The translations under genes were made by a program, and so were the position numbers. Below are positions 53,401-62,400 of a stretch of DNA of 64,000 bases, piece after piece. Position 1 is the first letter of the stretch; every line of letters starts with the position of its first letter. Source of the stretch: Chitinophaga silvatica (GTDB taxonomy: Bacteria; Bacteroidota; Bacteroidia; Chitinophagales; Chitinophagaceae); NCBI RefSeq assembly GCF_003419895.1, contig NZ_QPMM01000004.1, positions 248,001 to 312,000 on the forward strand. Reading direction: 5' to 3'. The notes beneath the pieces are model-generated. The model had not been told where the DNA came from, made no database searches, and was given only the letters and a program-made list of their open reading frames with translations.

Positions 53401-53720
53401 TGATAATACCAGGAAATCACCTCGATTAGTGCTTTGAGGCAGAGGTGATGGTCAGATTCGTGAAGTTGAAGCGAATCGCGTGTAGCCTTTTGGGTTAGAA
53501 TCCGTAAGGCAACGAGTGGTTGTTTTATTTCTGTGGGAACATTGTGTTTATCAAAGAAAAACAACATACGTGCAAACAGATTTCCAAAGGAGCGGCTCTC
53601 CTCTTTGGTTAGCTCACGGAAAAGTGTTTCAAGAATTTGTTTATAGTATCTGGCCTTTTCTTCGGTTGGCTGCACCTTAGATGCTTCTCGAATTCTGGCG
53701 TAAAACAATGATGCCTGCAT
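50481..53720 (-). CDS. Dna2-like nuclease-helicase (PD-(D/E)XK plus SF1B helicase)
   Basis: 1079 aa. An N-terminal nuclease of the Cas4/Dna2 type: GLQGRLDLM (about residue 333, Asp), IYELKSGRAP (about 355, E-x-K) and HEMQVVGYNLLL (Q-x-x-x-Y). The C-terminal half is a UPF1/Dna2-type helicase: LLQGPPGTGKTSSLL (about 680), IVDEASQLTEPQILG, LIGDQNQLPPV, NTHFRMHNTIADLVNHYY, ININIDTVERFQGSE-like motif V and VTLSRAKQQVIL. No four-Cys Fe-S set is apparent, unlike eukaryotic Dna2. Likely acts in DNA end processing or replication repair. Convergent with the HNH gene. Confidence 0.85.
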   Translation of the reverse strand: MQASLFYARIREASKVQPTEEKARYYKQILETLFRELTKEESRSFGNLFARMLFFFDKHNVPTEIKQPLVALRILTQKATRDSLQLHESDHHLCLKALIEVISWYYQEDVPADLQSFPKTPGQLNSMAQQLQQQAAYTLKGVIINIQSSALHLRNEEYGDFSLTLTALPPTTILSLQTLLRTYDTILATGCKTENDYEFVTTHETQIVLEPDLLIDISDLAECFTHKGANKLLYLVKKLVPQFPGAAAFRGNLVNTLLDEMLRNRNTDMKKMFMEAVAENIMQATAFGRTEINKMYSDIKDCHWPNLQQTVAELQHKAVRIEPAFYSAIYGLQGRLDLMTEEETDDTRKEIYELKSGRAPDFHTWKNHEMQVVGYNLLLKSTFGRQRKGSSAILYSSAAVNPLRNVTSTLLQEGELLMLRNEIVAMLLRLAIGEMDILSSINAINAQGLPSFSINHFNAFQQAWELASPTAKAYYKEYLSFTIREYLQAKCGMFSAVNREEEADGFAALWLQDEKDKKSKFNIIPGLRFREFDTQNSLVKFDLMLPVTHNFRKNDTAVIYPRSKTGLQPLKQQLLKGRIEELGKGYLTFSLINRQMTLDFFSQFSEWVIEHDIYESNYWSSAAFLFYMLAPQYSTRANLILGLMPPRWSPLPMEAPVMFNDNQTTIVRQALEAQDYYLLQGPPGTGKTSSLLTTIVNEKVKQGRTTIIVAFTNKAVEEICSKLESREIGHLRLGGRNTEAARLLQQYCLDGSLEKAKNYITSHKVFVATVSTMTSRLEQLMMIGIPTDTLIVDEASQLTEPQILGLLMPFRKFILIGDQNQLPPVVAQDESYCRTTQPELNQLGIYDLRTSMFERLMHLSKATDRRHAWGMLNTHFRMHNTIADLVNHYYAGQLTCGRREQHLPFIPATDQPEGWERILAAGRKVFISSPYETTSKMNLTEAQWVRSLLQHLRARDGNLFNKDRVGVVTPWRTQIALIRELIADDEELQAINIDTVERFQGSENDIIIVSLAVYHAAQLHSLQSLGRFKWEEEEVEVDRKLLVTLSRAKQQVILLGHLPVLQSSAHYSKILSGMTQSWL

Positions 53721-53804
53721 AGTTGCAAGTTAAGGAATAGAGGTTTGCATTGCTGCATCAATTGTTATACCTTCCGTAAGATTTTATTAAATAGAAGAAA
53801 TTGT

Positions 53805-54602
53805 ATGTCAGCCAAAAAAATAGCTATTATAGGCGGAGGAAATCTGGGAACCGCAATTGCACAAGGTTTGCTTAAGAGTGGGTTCTCCAAACCTTCAGAT
53901 ATTACTATCACTAAAAGAAATATAAATACATTATCTGCTCTTAAGGAAGCCGGTGTACGTGTTGAAACAGATAATGATATTGCTATTCGTGAGTCGGAAA
54001 TTATTGTGGTGGCGTTGAAGCCCTACAATGTCAGAGAAGTATTGCAGGAATTCAGAGCATCTTTCGATCCATCAAAACATATTCTGATAAGTGTAGTTAC
54101 TGGTGTAAGCATTCAGGATCTTGAGCATGTATTGCCAGGGTTACCGGTTGTGCGTGCAATGCCTAATACGGCTATTGCTATTCAGGAGTCGATTACCTGT
54201 ATTTCGCATAAGCATGTAACTGAGGAACAGGTGAGATATGTAAAAACCATGTTTGATCAGTTGGGAGCTACAGTAAGTATAGATGAAAAGCTGATGGATG
54301 CTGCCACTGTTTTAGGGGCATGCGGTATTGCTTTTGCGCTCCGATTTATCAGAGCAAATATTCAGGGTGGAATTGAAATTGGCTTTGATGTTCGTACAGC
54401 AAGTTTGATTGCAGCTCAGACAGTAAAGGGTGCTGCGGAATTACTGATCCGTGAAAACCGCCATCCGGAGGAAGAAATCGATAAAGTTACTACGCCAAAA
54501 GGCTGTACAATTGCCGGATTAAATGAGATGGAACACCAGGGCTTTAGTTCCTCCCTTATCAAAGGAATTACTGCGTCTTATAATAAGATCGTAAAGGATT
54601 AA
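53805..54602 (+). CDS. proC: Pyrroline-5-carboxylate reductase
   Basis: About 265 aa from the ATG at 53805; the open frame upstream (from 53745) encodes an unlikely Cys-rich leader. Rossmann motif KIAIIGGGNLGTAIAQGL, then VALKPYNVREVL, RAMPNTAIAI, and the C-terminal domain with AATVLGACGIAFALRFI and the family signature EEEIDKVTTPKGCTIAGLNEME. Final step of proline synthesis. The last 20 codons (from 54540) are repeated in decayed form at 55092-55151 beyond a palindromic insert. Confidence 0.92.
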   Translation: MSAKKIAIIGGGNLGTAIAQGLLKSGFSKPSDITITKRNINTLSALKEAGVRVETDNDIAIRESEIIVVALKPYNVREVLQEFRASFDPSKHILISVVTGVSIQDLEHVLPGLPVVRAMPNTAIAIQESITCISHKHVTEEQVRYVKTMFDQLGATVSIDEKLMDAATVLGACGIAFALRFIRANIQGGIEIGFDVRTASLIAAQTVKGAAELLIRENRHPEEEIDKVTTPKGCTIAGLNEMEHQGFSSSLIKGITASYNKIVKD

Positions 54603-54699
54603 GGGGGGTCAGGGTAATTTAGATCACCTGGGGCTTAGTTCAAAGCGATTAAGCCAAGGAACTATGTCCTGATTTTATTGTCTTTATGGGATTGATGAA

Positions 54700-55030
54700 T
54701 TTCCTTTACCGTAGACTGGGCAGGGGTAAACCCTGCCCCTACAGGGTTTCAGCGAATTTCAGTTTCTATATTGTAGAATTGTTCCTTTACAGAATTGAAA
54801 TTATAAGATTGATATCTAACATGAAATATATCTACCAGATGAAAATTTAGTTTCGATGAAATCCTGTAGGGGCAGGGTTTACTGTAGTGCACCCCCAAAC
54901 TTGGACAGTTAAAAAATATTAAACGGCTTAAGCCCTGTAGACTACAGAACTCAAGCCGCTTAATATTTTTTAACTGTCCAAGTTTGGGGGTGCACTACAT
55001 TTACCCCTGCCCAGTCTACGGTAAAGGAAA
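54700..55030. repeat. Palindromic repeat, family B, interrupted by a MITE
   Basis: Left arm 54700-54749 (TTTCCTTTACCGTAGACTGG onward) pairs with the right arm, which is broken into 54859-54882 and 55005-55030 by the MITE plus one target duplication. Taking those 122 bp out gives a 209-bp palindrome with 50-bp arms and only one mismatch; the centre (54750-54858) is a decayed palindrome as well. Sequence differs from family A, but size and convergent-gene location are the same. Confidence 0.9.
54883..54999. mobile_element. 117-bp palindromic MITE with IS3/IS150-like ends
   Basis: Starts TGTAGTGCACCCCCAAAC and ends with the exact complement, closely like the TG...CA ends of IS150-group IS3 elements. 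Flanked by a perfect 5-bp target duplication TTTAC (54878-54882 and 55000-55004). The whole element folds on itself around base 54941: the outer 40 bp pair perfectly, and the four inner mismatches would all be G-U pairs in a minus-strand RNA. No transposase inside; it would need one in trans. Confidence 0.88.
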
Positions 55031-55091
55031 CTAATACTTCAAACCGAATTCAATATTCAATCAATATCCTTCCCCTTAACTTAATAGCATA

Positions 55092-55151
55092 GGTTTCAGT
55101 TCTCCCTTTATCAAAGGAAAAACTTCATCTTAAATAAGATTAAAAGATTAG
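55092..55151 (+). pseudogene. Relic of the proC 3' end
   Basis: Reads GFSSPFIKGKTSS, stop, IRLKD, stop, against GFSSSLIKGITASYNKIVKD at the end of proC. Aligns over about 63 nt with one 1-nt and one 2-nt deletion. Separated from the intact end (54540-54602) by the nested palindromic repeats. Its last bases overlap the sixA stop codon (55148-55150). Too short to be functional. Confidence 0.8.
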
Positions 55152-55642
55152 TTATTTCTGGGGTAATCGAAGAACAGGAATTTTTTCGGGGCCAGATCAA
55201 AGTCCTTCCAACTATCTGTATCGGCTTGAATGGCAAATATTCCGGCAGTTGGAACATTGTCTATTCTGATTTCATCTGTAAGATAATTGGCAAAATCTGT
55301 GATGCCGGGGTTATGTGCAAAGATGGCAATAACGTTAAAGTCATCGTCAACCTTTGTGATTACCTTGAGGAAAGTGGCTGCATAGCAGAGGTATAACTCC
55401 TCCTCCAGCAGAATTGCCTGTTTTGGATAGTTCCATTCGATAGCCATTAATTTGGCTGTATTTCTGGCTCTTTTAGCAGGACTGGAAATAAGCAGTTCTG
55501 GTACCAGACCATGTGCTACCAAGCGTTGGGCCATTTCCGGGGCGTTTTGTTTTCCACGTTTGTTAAGTGGGCGGTCAAAATCATCCATTTCGGAATCCGT
55601 CCAACTCGATTTAGCATGACGTATAAGTAATAGTGTTTTCAT
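55148..55642 (-). CDS. sixA: SixA-type histidine phosphatase
   Basis: 164 aa. Starts directly with the histidine phosphatase RHG-like motif LLIRHAKSSW (catalytic His), followed by DDFDRPLNKRGKQNAPEMA, ISSPAKRARNTAKL and a second His in IFAHNPGITDFANYL. The short form matches SixA, which dephosphorylates phosphohistidine on phosphotransfer proteins in E. coli; the partner here is not known. Alone on its strand between proC and purF. Confidence 0.9.
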   Translation of the reverse strand: MKTLLLIRHAKSSWTDSEMDDFDRPLNKRGKQNAPEMAQRLVAHGLVPELLISSPAKRARNTAKLMAIEWNYPKQAILLEEELYLCYAATFLKVITKVDDDFNVIAIFAHNPGITDFANYLTDEIRIDNVPTAGIFAIQADTDSWKDFDLAPKKFLFFDYPRNN

Positions 55643-55795
55643 GCGATGAAAACGAATAGTTAACGTAACGAAAATAAGGAATTTACAGGAAGTTAATTTG
55701 TTCGCTCTATACAGATATAAGGGATATAGTTATTTAAGATAAAATTAACATGGAAAAATAGCTACAAATAATAATTATTTTTAATCTATAAATAG

Positions 55796-55829
55796 AAAAT
55801 CCCGACAGTTTTAGCCGCCGGGATTTTTA
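55796..55829 (-). terminator. Intrinsic terminator after purF
   Basis: AAAATCCCG (55796-55804) pairs with CGGGATTTT (55819-55827), T-rich on both strands, 23 bp beyond the purF stop. The rest of 55643-55795 shows no gene. Confidence 0.75.
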
Positions 55830-55851
55830 TATTAAATGTGTTAAATGCTAA

Positions 55852-57699
55852 TTAATATCCTCTTTCGTTCTTCCCTTCCATAAAGTTCATGAACGCTTTA
55901 TTTACCACTCTGTTACCACCTGGAGTAGGATAATCACCAGTGAAGTACCAGTCACCCAGGTTATTAGGGCAGGCTTCATGCAGGCTTTCAATAGATTGAT
56001 AAATCACTTCTATTTCGGCGCCGGTATCTTTAGGTGTAAGGATTTCAGCAATTTTAGCTGAAATCTGCTCAGGTGTGAACGGTTTATAAACGTTCTTCAC
56101 AACGTTCTGAGCATCTAAAGTATTGGTACGTTGTAATTCCTGACAGAGTCCGTATGCTTCCTGAAGAATATGTTCTTTACCATGATCTTTCAGCAATGCG
56201 ATAGCAGCCTGGAAGGCAACAAAATCTCCCATTTTGCTCATGTCTATACCATAGCAATCCGGATATCTGATCTGAGGAGCAGAGGAAACGATTATAATTT
56301 TTTTAGGCCCCAAACGATCCAGCATTTTGATAATGCTTTCTTTAAGGGTGGTACCTCTAACGATTGAGTCGTCTATTACAACAAGGCTGTCAATACCAGG
56401 CCGTACTGTTCCGTAGGTAATATCGTAAACGTGCTGCACCATTTCATTACGGCTGGAATCTTCCGTAATAAAGGTTCTCATTTTTACGTCTTTAATGGCA
56501 ATTTTGTCGATCCGAATACGACGATTTACCATTTCGGTGAGTTTCTCAGCATCAAAATCCTTATCCCAGGAAAGGATACGTTCTACCTTAATTTTATTAA
56601 GATAATCTTCCAGCCCCTTTAACAGGCCATAGAATGCCACTTCCGCTGTATTTGGAATAAAGGAGAAGATAGTATTTCTAAGGTCGTTATCGATGGCCTT
56701 CAGCACGGTACCGGAGAGGTTACGGCCGAGGGAAGTACGTTCTTTATAGATTTTTTCGTCGTTACCTCTTGAGAAGTATATTCTTTCGAAGCTACAAGCT
56801 TTACGCTCTTTGGGTTCGAGGATTTGCTCAATGGTGTAATCGCCGTTATTTTTTACGATAAGTGCATTTCCCGGCATTAATTCCAGCACCTCATTTTCAC
56901 CAACGTTGAAAGTAGTACGGATTGCGGCTCTTTCAGAAGCAGCAACGATTACATCGTCGTTGATATAATAATAAGATGGACGGATACCGTGAGCATCGCG
57001 GATTACGAAGGCATCACCGGAGCCAATCAGGCCGCAGGCATGATAACCACCGTCGAACATCGAAAAAGACTGTTTCAGAATCTTTGCTATATCGAGGTCT
57101 TTTCCTTCTTCGCTGTCGTCTTCACAAATAAAATGGTGAACTACTTCGAGCATAGCAGCGAGATCGCTGTTTTTATGCACATCCCCTGGCTGAGCCTGGG
57201 TGAATTTGAAGAGTTCATCAGCATTTACCAGGTTGAAGTTACCTGCCATTGTGAGGTTACGGGAAGGGATGGTATTATATCTAACAAAAGGGTGGCAAAG
57301 TTCTACATTGTTTTTCCCTTGAGTGGCATAACGAAGGTGGCCCATTAATAATTCACCTAAAAATCTGATATGCCCTTTCATGAGGCCGGGATATTTGGTG
57401 ATTTCGGGTTGGTATCGTTCTATTTCATGGATTTCATCGCGAATTTTTCCGAAAATATCGCCGATAGCCTGTGGAGCGGCGCTTCGAATACGGTGCATGA
57501 AGGGAACACCTGGTTCGGTATTGAGTTTAACAGCTGCAAGCCCGGCACCATCTTGTCCTCTGTTGTGTTGTTTTTCCATGAGCAGATACAACTTGTTCAG
57601 CCCATAAAAAACAGTTCCATATTTTTGTTGGTAGTAGGAAAACGGTTTTCTTAATCTTATAAATGCCAGACCGCATTCATGTTTGATCGCATCACTCAT
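55852..57699 (-). CDS. purF: Amidophosphoribosyltransferase-type enzyme (PurF)
   Basis: About 615 aa from the ATG at 57699; the longer frame from 57720 overlaps the -7 box TAACTTTG (57725-57718). N-terminal class II glutamine amidotransferase domain begins at MSDAIKHECGLAF, so Cys9 would become the N-terminal nucleophile after an 8-residue propeptide is removed. The phosphoribosyltransferase domain carries the PRPP motif SLVVIDDSIVRGTTLKESI. Longer than E. coli PurF (about 505 aa) as is usual for this Bacteroidota group. First committed step of purine synthesis. Confidence 0.85.
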   Translation of the reverse strand: MSDAIKHECGLAFIRLRKPFSYYQQKYGTVFYGLNKLYLLMEKQHNRGQDGAGLAAVKLNTEPGVPFMHRIRSAAPQAIGDIFGKIRDEIHEIERYQPEITKYPGLMKGHIRFLGELLMGHLRYATQGKNNVELCHPFVRYNTIPSRNLTMAGNFNLVNADELFKFTQAQPGDVHKNSDLAAMLEVVHHFICEDDSEEGKDLDIAKILKQSFSMFDGGYHACGLIGSGDAFVIRDAHGIRPSYYYINDDVIVAASERAAIRTTFNVGENEVLELMPGNALIVKNNGDYTIEQILEPKERKACSFERIYFSRGNDEKIYKERTSLGRNLSGTVLKAIDNDLRNTIFSFIPNTAEVAFYGLLKGLEDYLNKIKVERILSWDKDFDAEKLTEMVNRRIRIDKIAIKDVKMRTFITEDSSRNEMVQHVYDITYGTVRPGIDSLVVIDDSIVRGTTLKESIIKMLDRLGPKKIIIVSSAPQIRYPDCYGIDMSKMGDFVAFQAAIALLKDHGKEHILQEAYGLCQELQRTNTLDAQNVVKNVYKPFTPEQISAKIAEILTPKDTGAEIEVIYQSIESLHEACPNNLGDWYFTGDYPTPGGNRVVNKAFMNFMEGKNERGY

Positions 57700-57830
57700 G
57701 GCAGAAAATTGAAGTCGCAAAGTTACGCTAAAAACCAGAAAGCATAAAGAGATGTCTTAAAAAGGATAGGATGAATAAATGAGAAATTGTGTGGTAAGGT
57801 ATTGGGGAGGAATTAATAAGATGTTAAAAT

Positions 57831-57862
57831 AAAAAGGTTGGACTTGCTGGTCCAACCTTTTT
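57831..57862 (-). terminator. Intrinsic terminator after surA
   Basis: 13-bp stem AAAAAGGTTGGAC (57831-57843) with its complement (57850-57862); U-rich on the minus strand, 20 bp after the SurA-like stop. Confidence 0.85.
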
Positions 57863-57881
57863 TATTAGAAAAGAAGATAAT

Positions 57882-59270
57882 TTATTGTTTGGCAATCGAG
57901 GACATCCATTGATTGATGTGATTGCAGTTTTTATACTCATCATCTACGTGTACATAGAAGGTTGGTATTTTTTCGAGCAGCCATTTATTGATAGCATCAG
58001 CTCTTTTTACTTCCAGGGTACGTTGTTGTATTCTGGAGTAATCGTCTGAAAGGTTTTCGCGATGCGGTTGGGTGCGGGTTTTAAGAAAAACGATTCTGAT
58101 AGCCGGGCGACCCTGTTCGTCCAGAAACTGGGAAGGAGCAGAAATATGGCCTGGTTTCAGGGTATCGAGCATCATTACGATTTCTCTTTCAGAAGGGTCA
58201 TCCAACTGGTCGATAGTAATAAGAGTGCTACCATCGCCGGTTCTTGATTGCAGCATACCACCATCGAATTTAGCGCTTGGCGCATCGCTATATTTCATAA
58301 CGGCTTCGGTGAAGGTCATTTTGCCATCGAGGATTACCTTTCTGATTGAGTCCAGTTTGCTGGTATATGTTACCAGATCAGACTTGGTGATAGCTGGTCT
58401 TACAACGATATGTTGAACAGTTACATTATCTCCGGATCTTTTTACCATTTGGATCAGGTGATAACCAAACTGAGTTTTAATCGGGTTGGAGATCTCCCCT
58501 TCTTTCAAACGGAAAGAAGCGGCTACGAAATCAGGATCATAGGTGTTTTTATCATTTCTGTTCAACACATATATCCCTTTATTTTCCTTAACACCCGGAT
58601 CTTCAGAATAAAGCATTGCCAGGGAAGAAAAGTCTGATTCTTTGTTTTGTACGCGTTTTTTAAACTCCAGAAGCTTGTCTATGGCGTATTGGTCCATCTC
58701 TTTAGTAGCTTTCGGCTGTAAAACGAGGGTACCAATTTCCAGTTCAGACTCATAGAATTTCAAACTGTCTTTAGGGATGGCATCGAAGGTGCGTTTCACC
58801 TCAGAAGGAGTAACTTTTACGCCATCAATTATTTTATTACGCATTGCCTGCGCGAGTAATCTTTCCTTGATAGGGGTGCGGAAACGTTCACGGATCTGAT
58901 AAACAGAGTAACCGGTGATTTCCTTCATTTTTTCTTTAGATCCGTATACGTGATCAATATAATAACGGATTTGGTTTTCGAGTTGTCCTTCTACATCGCC
59001 ATCGGAAACTGGTAAGCTATCTCGTTCGGCCTGAAGGATCATTACTTTTTGAGAAATTAGCATTTCCATCATCATGCAGGCTGCATTAGGAGGCAGCTGT
59101 TCATCCGGGGAGTTACGGATTTGTTCGGCCAGCGCACCATCCATATCAGATTTGAGGATGATTTTATCACCCACAACACCGATAATCTTATCTGCCACAA
59201 GTCTTTGCTGAGCTGATGACGTTTGCCATAACAGCAAAATGCCAGCGGCTATTGCTAAAAGTTTCTTCAT
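57882..59270 (-). CDS. surA: SurA-like periplasmic peptidyl-prolyl isomerase
   Basis: About 462 aa from the ATG at 59270, giving the signal peptide KKLLAIAAGILLLWQTSSAQ. N-terminal SurA-like helical domain (ADKIIGVVGDKIILKSDMDG), then two parvulin domains: the first with LYSEDPGVKENKG and FGYHLIQMVKRSG, the second with KYSDAPSAKFDGGML. Periplasmic chaperone that helps outer-membrane proteins fold. Stands between infB and purF on the same strand, with terminators on both sides. Confidence 0.9.
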   Translation of the reverse strand: MKKLLAIAAGILLLWQTSSAQQRLVADKIIGVVGDKIILKSDMDGALAEQIRNSPDEQLPPNAACMMMEMLISQKVMILQAERDSLPVSDGDVEGQLENQIRYYIDHVYGSKEKMKEITGYSVYQIRERFRTPIKERLLAQAMRNKIIDGVKVTPSEVKRTFDAIPKDSLKFYESELEIGTLVLQPKATKEMDQYAIDKLLEFKKRVQNKESDFSSLAMLYSEDPGVKENKGIYVLNRNDKNTYDPDFVAASFRLKEGEISNPIKTQFGYHLIQMVKRSGDNVTVQHIVVRPAITKSDLVTYTSKLDSIRKVILDGKMTFTEAVMKYSDAPSAKFDGGMLQSRTGDGSTLITIDQLDDPSEREIVMMLDTLKPGHISAPSQFLDEQGRPAIRIVFLKTRTQPHRENLSDDYSRIQQRTLEVKRADAINKWLLEKIPTFYVHVDDEYKNCNHINQWMSSIAKQ

Positions 59271-59380
59271 AAAAAAGCGGTAAAAACCAAAAATAACCAT
59301 TAAAAGATCAGCAGCATAGAGGAAGTCGACGGATTTAACAAAAGTTTAGATGAATCCCCTTCCACTACGTATCTAAAAGA

Positions 59381-59429
59381 GATTAGCGAAGATTTTGGAG
59401 GTAAGGAACCACCTATATCTTCGCTAATC
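59381..59429 (-). terminator. Terminator after infB
   Basis: 13-bp stem GATTAGCGAAGAT (59381-59393) with its complement (59417-59429) and an inner GGAGGT/ACC pairing; followed on the minus strand by CTCTTTTA. Lies 28 bp after the infB stop. Confidence 0.75.
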
Positions 59430-59456
59430 AGAAATGCTATTATTTAATTAAACATT

Positions 59457-62400
59457 TTAGAGTGTTCTTTTCACTTCAACTTCTTCGAAACCTTCGATAT
59501 GATCGTTTGGACGAAGGTCGCTGTATCCACGAATACTCAAACCACATTCCATGTTTGCAGCAACTTCTTTCACGTCATCCTTATAACGTTTCAGTGAAGC
59601 GAGCTCACCGGTGAATACCACGATACCATCGCGAACGACATTTATGCGGGTGTTTCTGGTGAGTTTACCGTCGGTTACGAAGCAACCGGCAACGGTAACT
59701 TTCTCGAATTTATAGGTTTCACGAACCACCACGTTACAAACCACTTTCTTCTCGATCTTCGGTTCCAACATACCTTCCATAGCGCTCTTAATCTCTTCGA
59801 TTGCATCGTAGATGATAGAGTAGTTACGGATTTCGATGTTTTCTTTTTCAGCCAGTTTAGCTGCCTGAGAAGAAGGACGAACCTGGAATCCGAGGATGAT
59901 TGCATCGGAAGCGGTAGCCAGCAATACATCAGATTCGGTGATCTGACCCACTGCCTTGTGTACGATACTGATAACGATTTCTTCGGTAGAGAGTTTCTGT
60001 AATGAGTCACTCAATGCTTCTACGGAACCATCAAAGTCGGCTTTGATGATGAGGTTAAGCTGTTTAAAGTTACCCAGAGCCAGACGACGACCGATTTCAT
60101 CGAGGGTGATATGTTTCTTGGTACGGATACCTTGTTCACGAACGATCTGAGCTCTGCGGTTAGCCACTTCTTTAGCTTCAGATTCGTCGACAAACATTTT
60201 GAATTTCTCACCTGCCTGAGGAGCACCGTTCAGACCGAGCACCTGTACAGGAGAGGAAGGTCCGGCTTCTTCAAGTCTCTGACCACGTTCGTTGAACATG
60301 GCTTTGATTTTACCGAAGAAGGAACCGGAAACGATAGTATCGCCCTGGCGGAGAGTTCCGTTTTGTACGAGCAGGGAAGCTACATAACCACGACCTTTAT
60401 CGAGGGTTGCTTCCACGATGCTACCAGAACCTTCGCGGTTAGGATTAGCTTTCAGTTCCAGTAATTCGGCTTCCAGCAATAGTTTTTCGAGCAATACGTC
60501 GATATTCAGACCGCTTTTAGCAGAAATTTCCTGGCTTTGATATTTACCACCCCAATCTTCAACGAGCAAGTTCATACCTGCGAGTTGTTCTTTGATTTTC
60601 TCAGGGTTGGCGCCATCTTTATCGATTTTGTTGATAGCGAATACCATTGGCAGACCAGCAGCCTGAGAGTGGGAGATCGCTTCCTTGGTTTGAGGCATGA
60701 TAGCATCATCGGCAGCGATTACGATTACTGCGATATCTGCAGCTTTCGCACCACGGGCACGCATTGCTGTAAAGGCTTCGTGACCAGGAGTATCGAGGAA
60801 GGTGATTTTTTTACCACTGGCAGTAGTAACCTGGTAAGCACCAATGTGCTGGGTGATACCACCCGCCTCACCGGCAACTACATTCGCGTTACGGATGTAA
60901 TCGAGCAAGGATGTTTTACCGTGGTCTACGTGTCCCATGATTGTAACGATAGGAGCGCGAGGTTCCAGATCTTCCGGCGCGTCTACTTCTTCTACTTCAT
61001 CACTTTCTTCGGCATCTTCGAGACCAATGAATTCGACTTCGAATCCGAATTCGCCGGCAACGAGTTCAATTACTTCCGCATCGAGGCGTTGGTTGATTGA
61101 CACCATTATACCGAGGCCCATACATTTAGAGATTACGTCGGCGAAGCTAACATCCATCAGGGTAGCTAATTCGCTTACAGAAACGAATTCAGTTACCTGG
61201 AGTTTGTTGTTTTCTTCTCCTTCTCTTAATTTCTGGTTTTCTCTTTCTTCACGTTTTTCTCTACGGTGTTTGGCTTTCACGTTTTTACCGCGGCCACCGC
61301 TGAGTTTGGCCATGGTTTCCTTGATCTTATTCTGGATCTCGTTTTTGTCGATTTCCTTCTCCTCGATCGGGCGTTTGTCGTCATGTGGTCTGTTTGGACC
61401 TCTTTGACCAGGTCTGTTGAAGTTGCCACCTTGACGATTACCGCCTTGGTTGCCACCTTGACGGTTGAATCCGCCTTGTCCGGATCTGTTACCACCCTGA
61501 TTGTTACCGCCTTGTTGGTTTCCTCTGTTGAATCCGCCACCTTGTTGGTTACCACCTCTGTTGAAACCACCGCCTTGTTGGCCGTGTTGACCTTGTTGTT
61601 GGCCCTGACCCTGACCTTGGCCTTGGTTTCTGTTGTATCCACCGCGGTTATCGCCACCACCGTGTTGGCGGTTGCCACCTTGATGTCCACCCTGGTTACC
61701 ACCTTGATGTTGGCGGTTACCATGTTGTTGGTTGTTGCCACCACCTCGGTTGTCGCCATGTTGGCGATTACCCTGGTGAGGTCTGTTTTCGTTATGAGGT
61801 CTATTTTCGCCATGACCGCCTTCTTTGCGATCGCCTTCTTTGAAGTCTTTAGGCTGAATAGGTTCAGGTTTCTTTTCTACGATGATACGTTTGCGTTTAC
61901 GTTTTTCATCGCGATTATTCTTGTTATTATCGCGTCTGTCGGATTGGACAGGTAATTCGATTTTACCGATAACTTTAGGGCCGGTTAATTTTTCGGCCTG
62001 AATGTTTTCGATAACTGCGCTGGCTTCTTCCTGGGCCGGAGGGGCTTGAGGAGGGGTTTCAGCGGCAGGAGCCTGTTGAGGGCGACTTTCGGCCTTCACG
62101 ACTTTAGTAACAGGAATATGCGCCGGTTCTTTAGCGGTAGCCGGTTTTGCCTCTTGTAATACTTCTTCCACTTTTTTAACTACAGGTTTATCTTCAACCG
62201 GTGCGGCTTTTTCCGTTTTTTCTGTCGTATCGGTTTTATCTGTTTTTTCAACTTTGGCTGTTGGAGTAGCTGGAGCTTGAGCAGCAGGGGCTACTTTTTC
62301 CGGAGCAACGACTTCGGCAGGTTTTGCCGGAGGAGTTGGTGGAGTTGCATTCTGTACGGGAGGTTGAACCGGTTTAGGTTCAGGTTTCTTTTCTGCTACC

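Larger units (their letters stand above)
54603..55147. other. 545-bp gene-free stretch between proC and sixA
   Basis: Between convergent genes. In order: a weak hairpin (about 54631-54660, GGCTTA/TAAGCC), a palindromic element (54700-55030) split by a palindromic MITE (54883-54999), about 60 bp of AT-rich sequence, and a relic of the proC 3' end that runs into the sixA stop codon. No open frame of note. Confidence 0.85.

Noticed and set aside
54883..54999. A complete insertion sequence at this site
   Set aside because: Only 117 bp with no room for a transposase; the ends resemble IS3 elements but the element is non-autonomous.
61390..61830. Repeated short units that could suggest a CRISPR or tandem repeat array
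   Set aside because: Units vary in length and stay in the IF2 reading frame; there are no constant repeats with unique spacers.
61277..61955. Long open frames on both other frames opposite and within infB
   Set aside because: They come from the low-complexity Gly/Asn/Gln codons of IF2; composition is Thr/Val/Asn-repetitive with no start context, so they are shadows.
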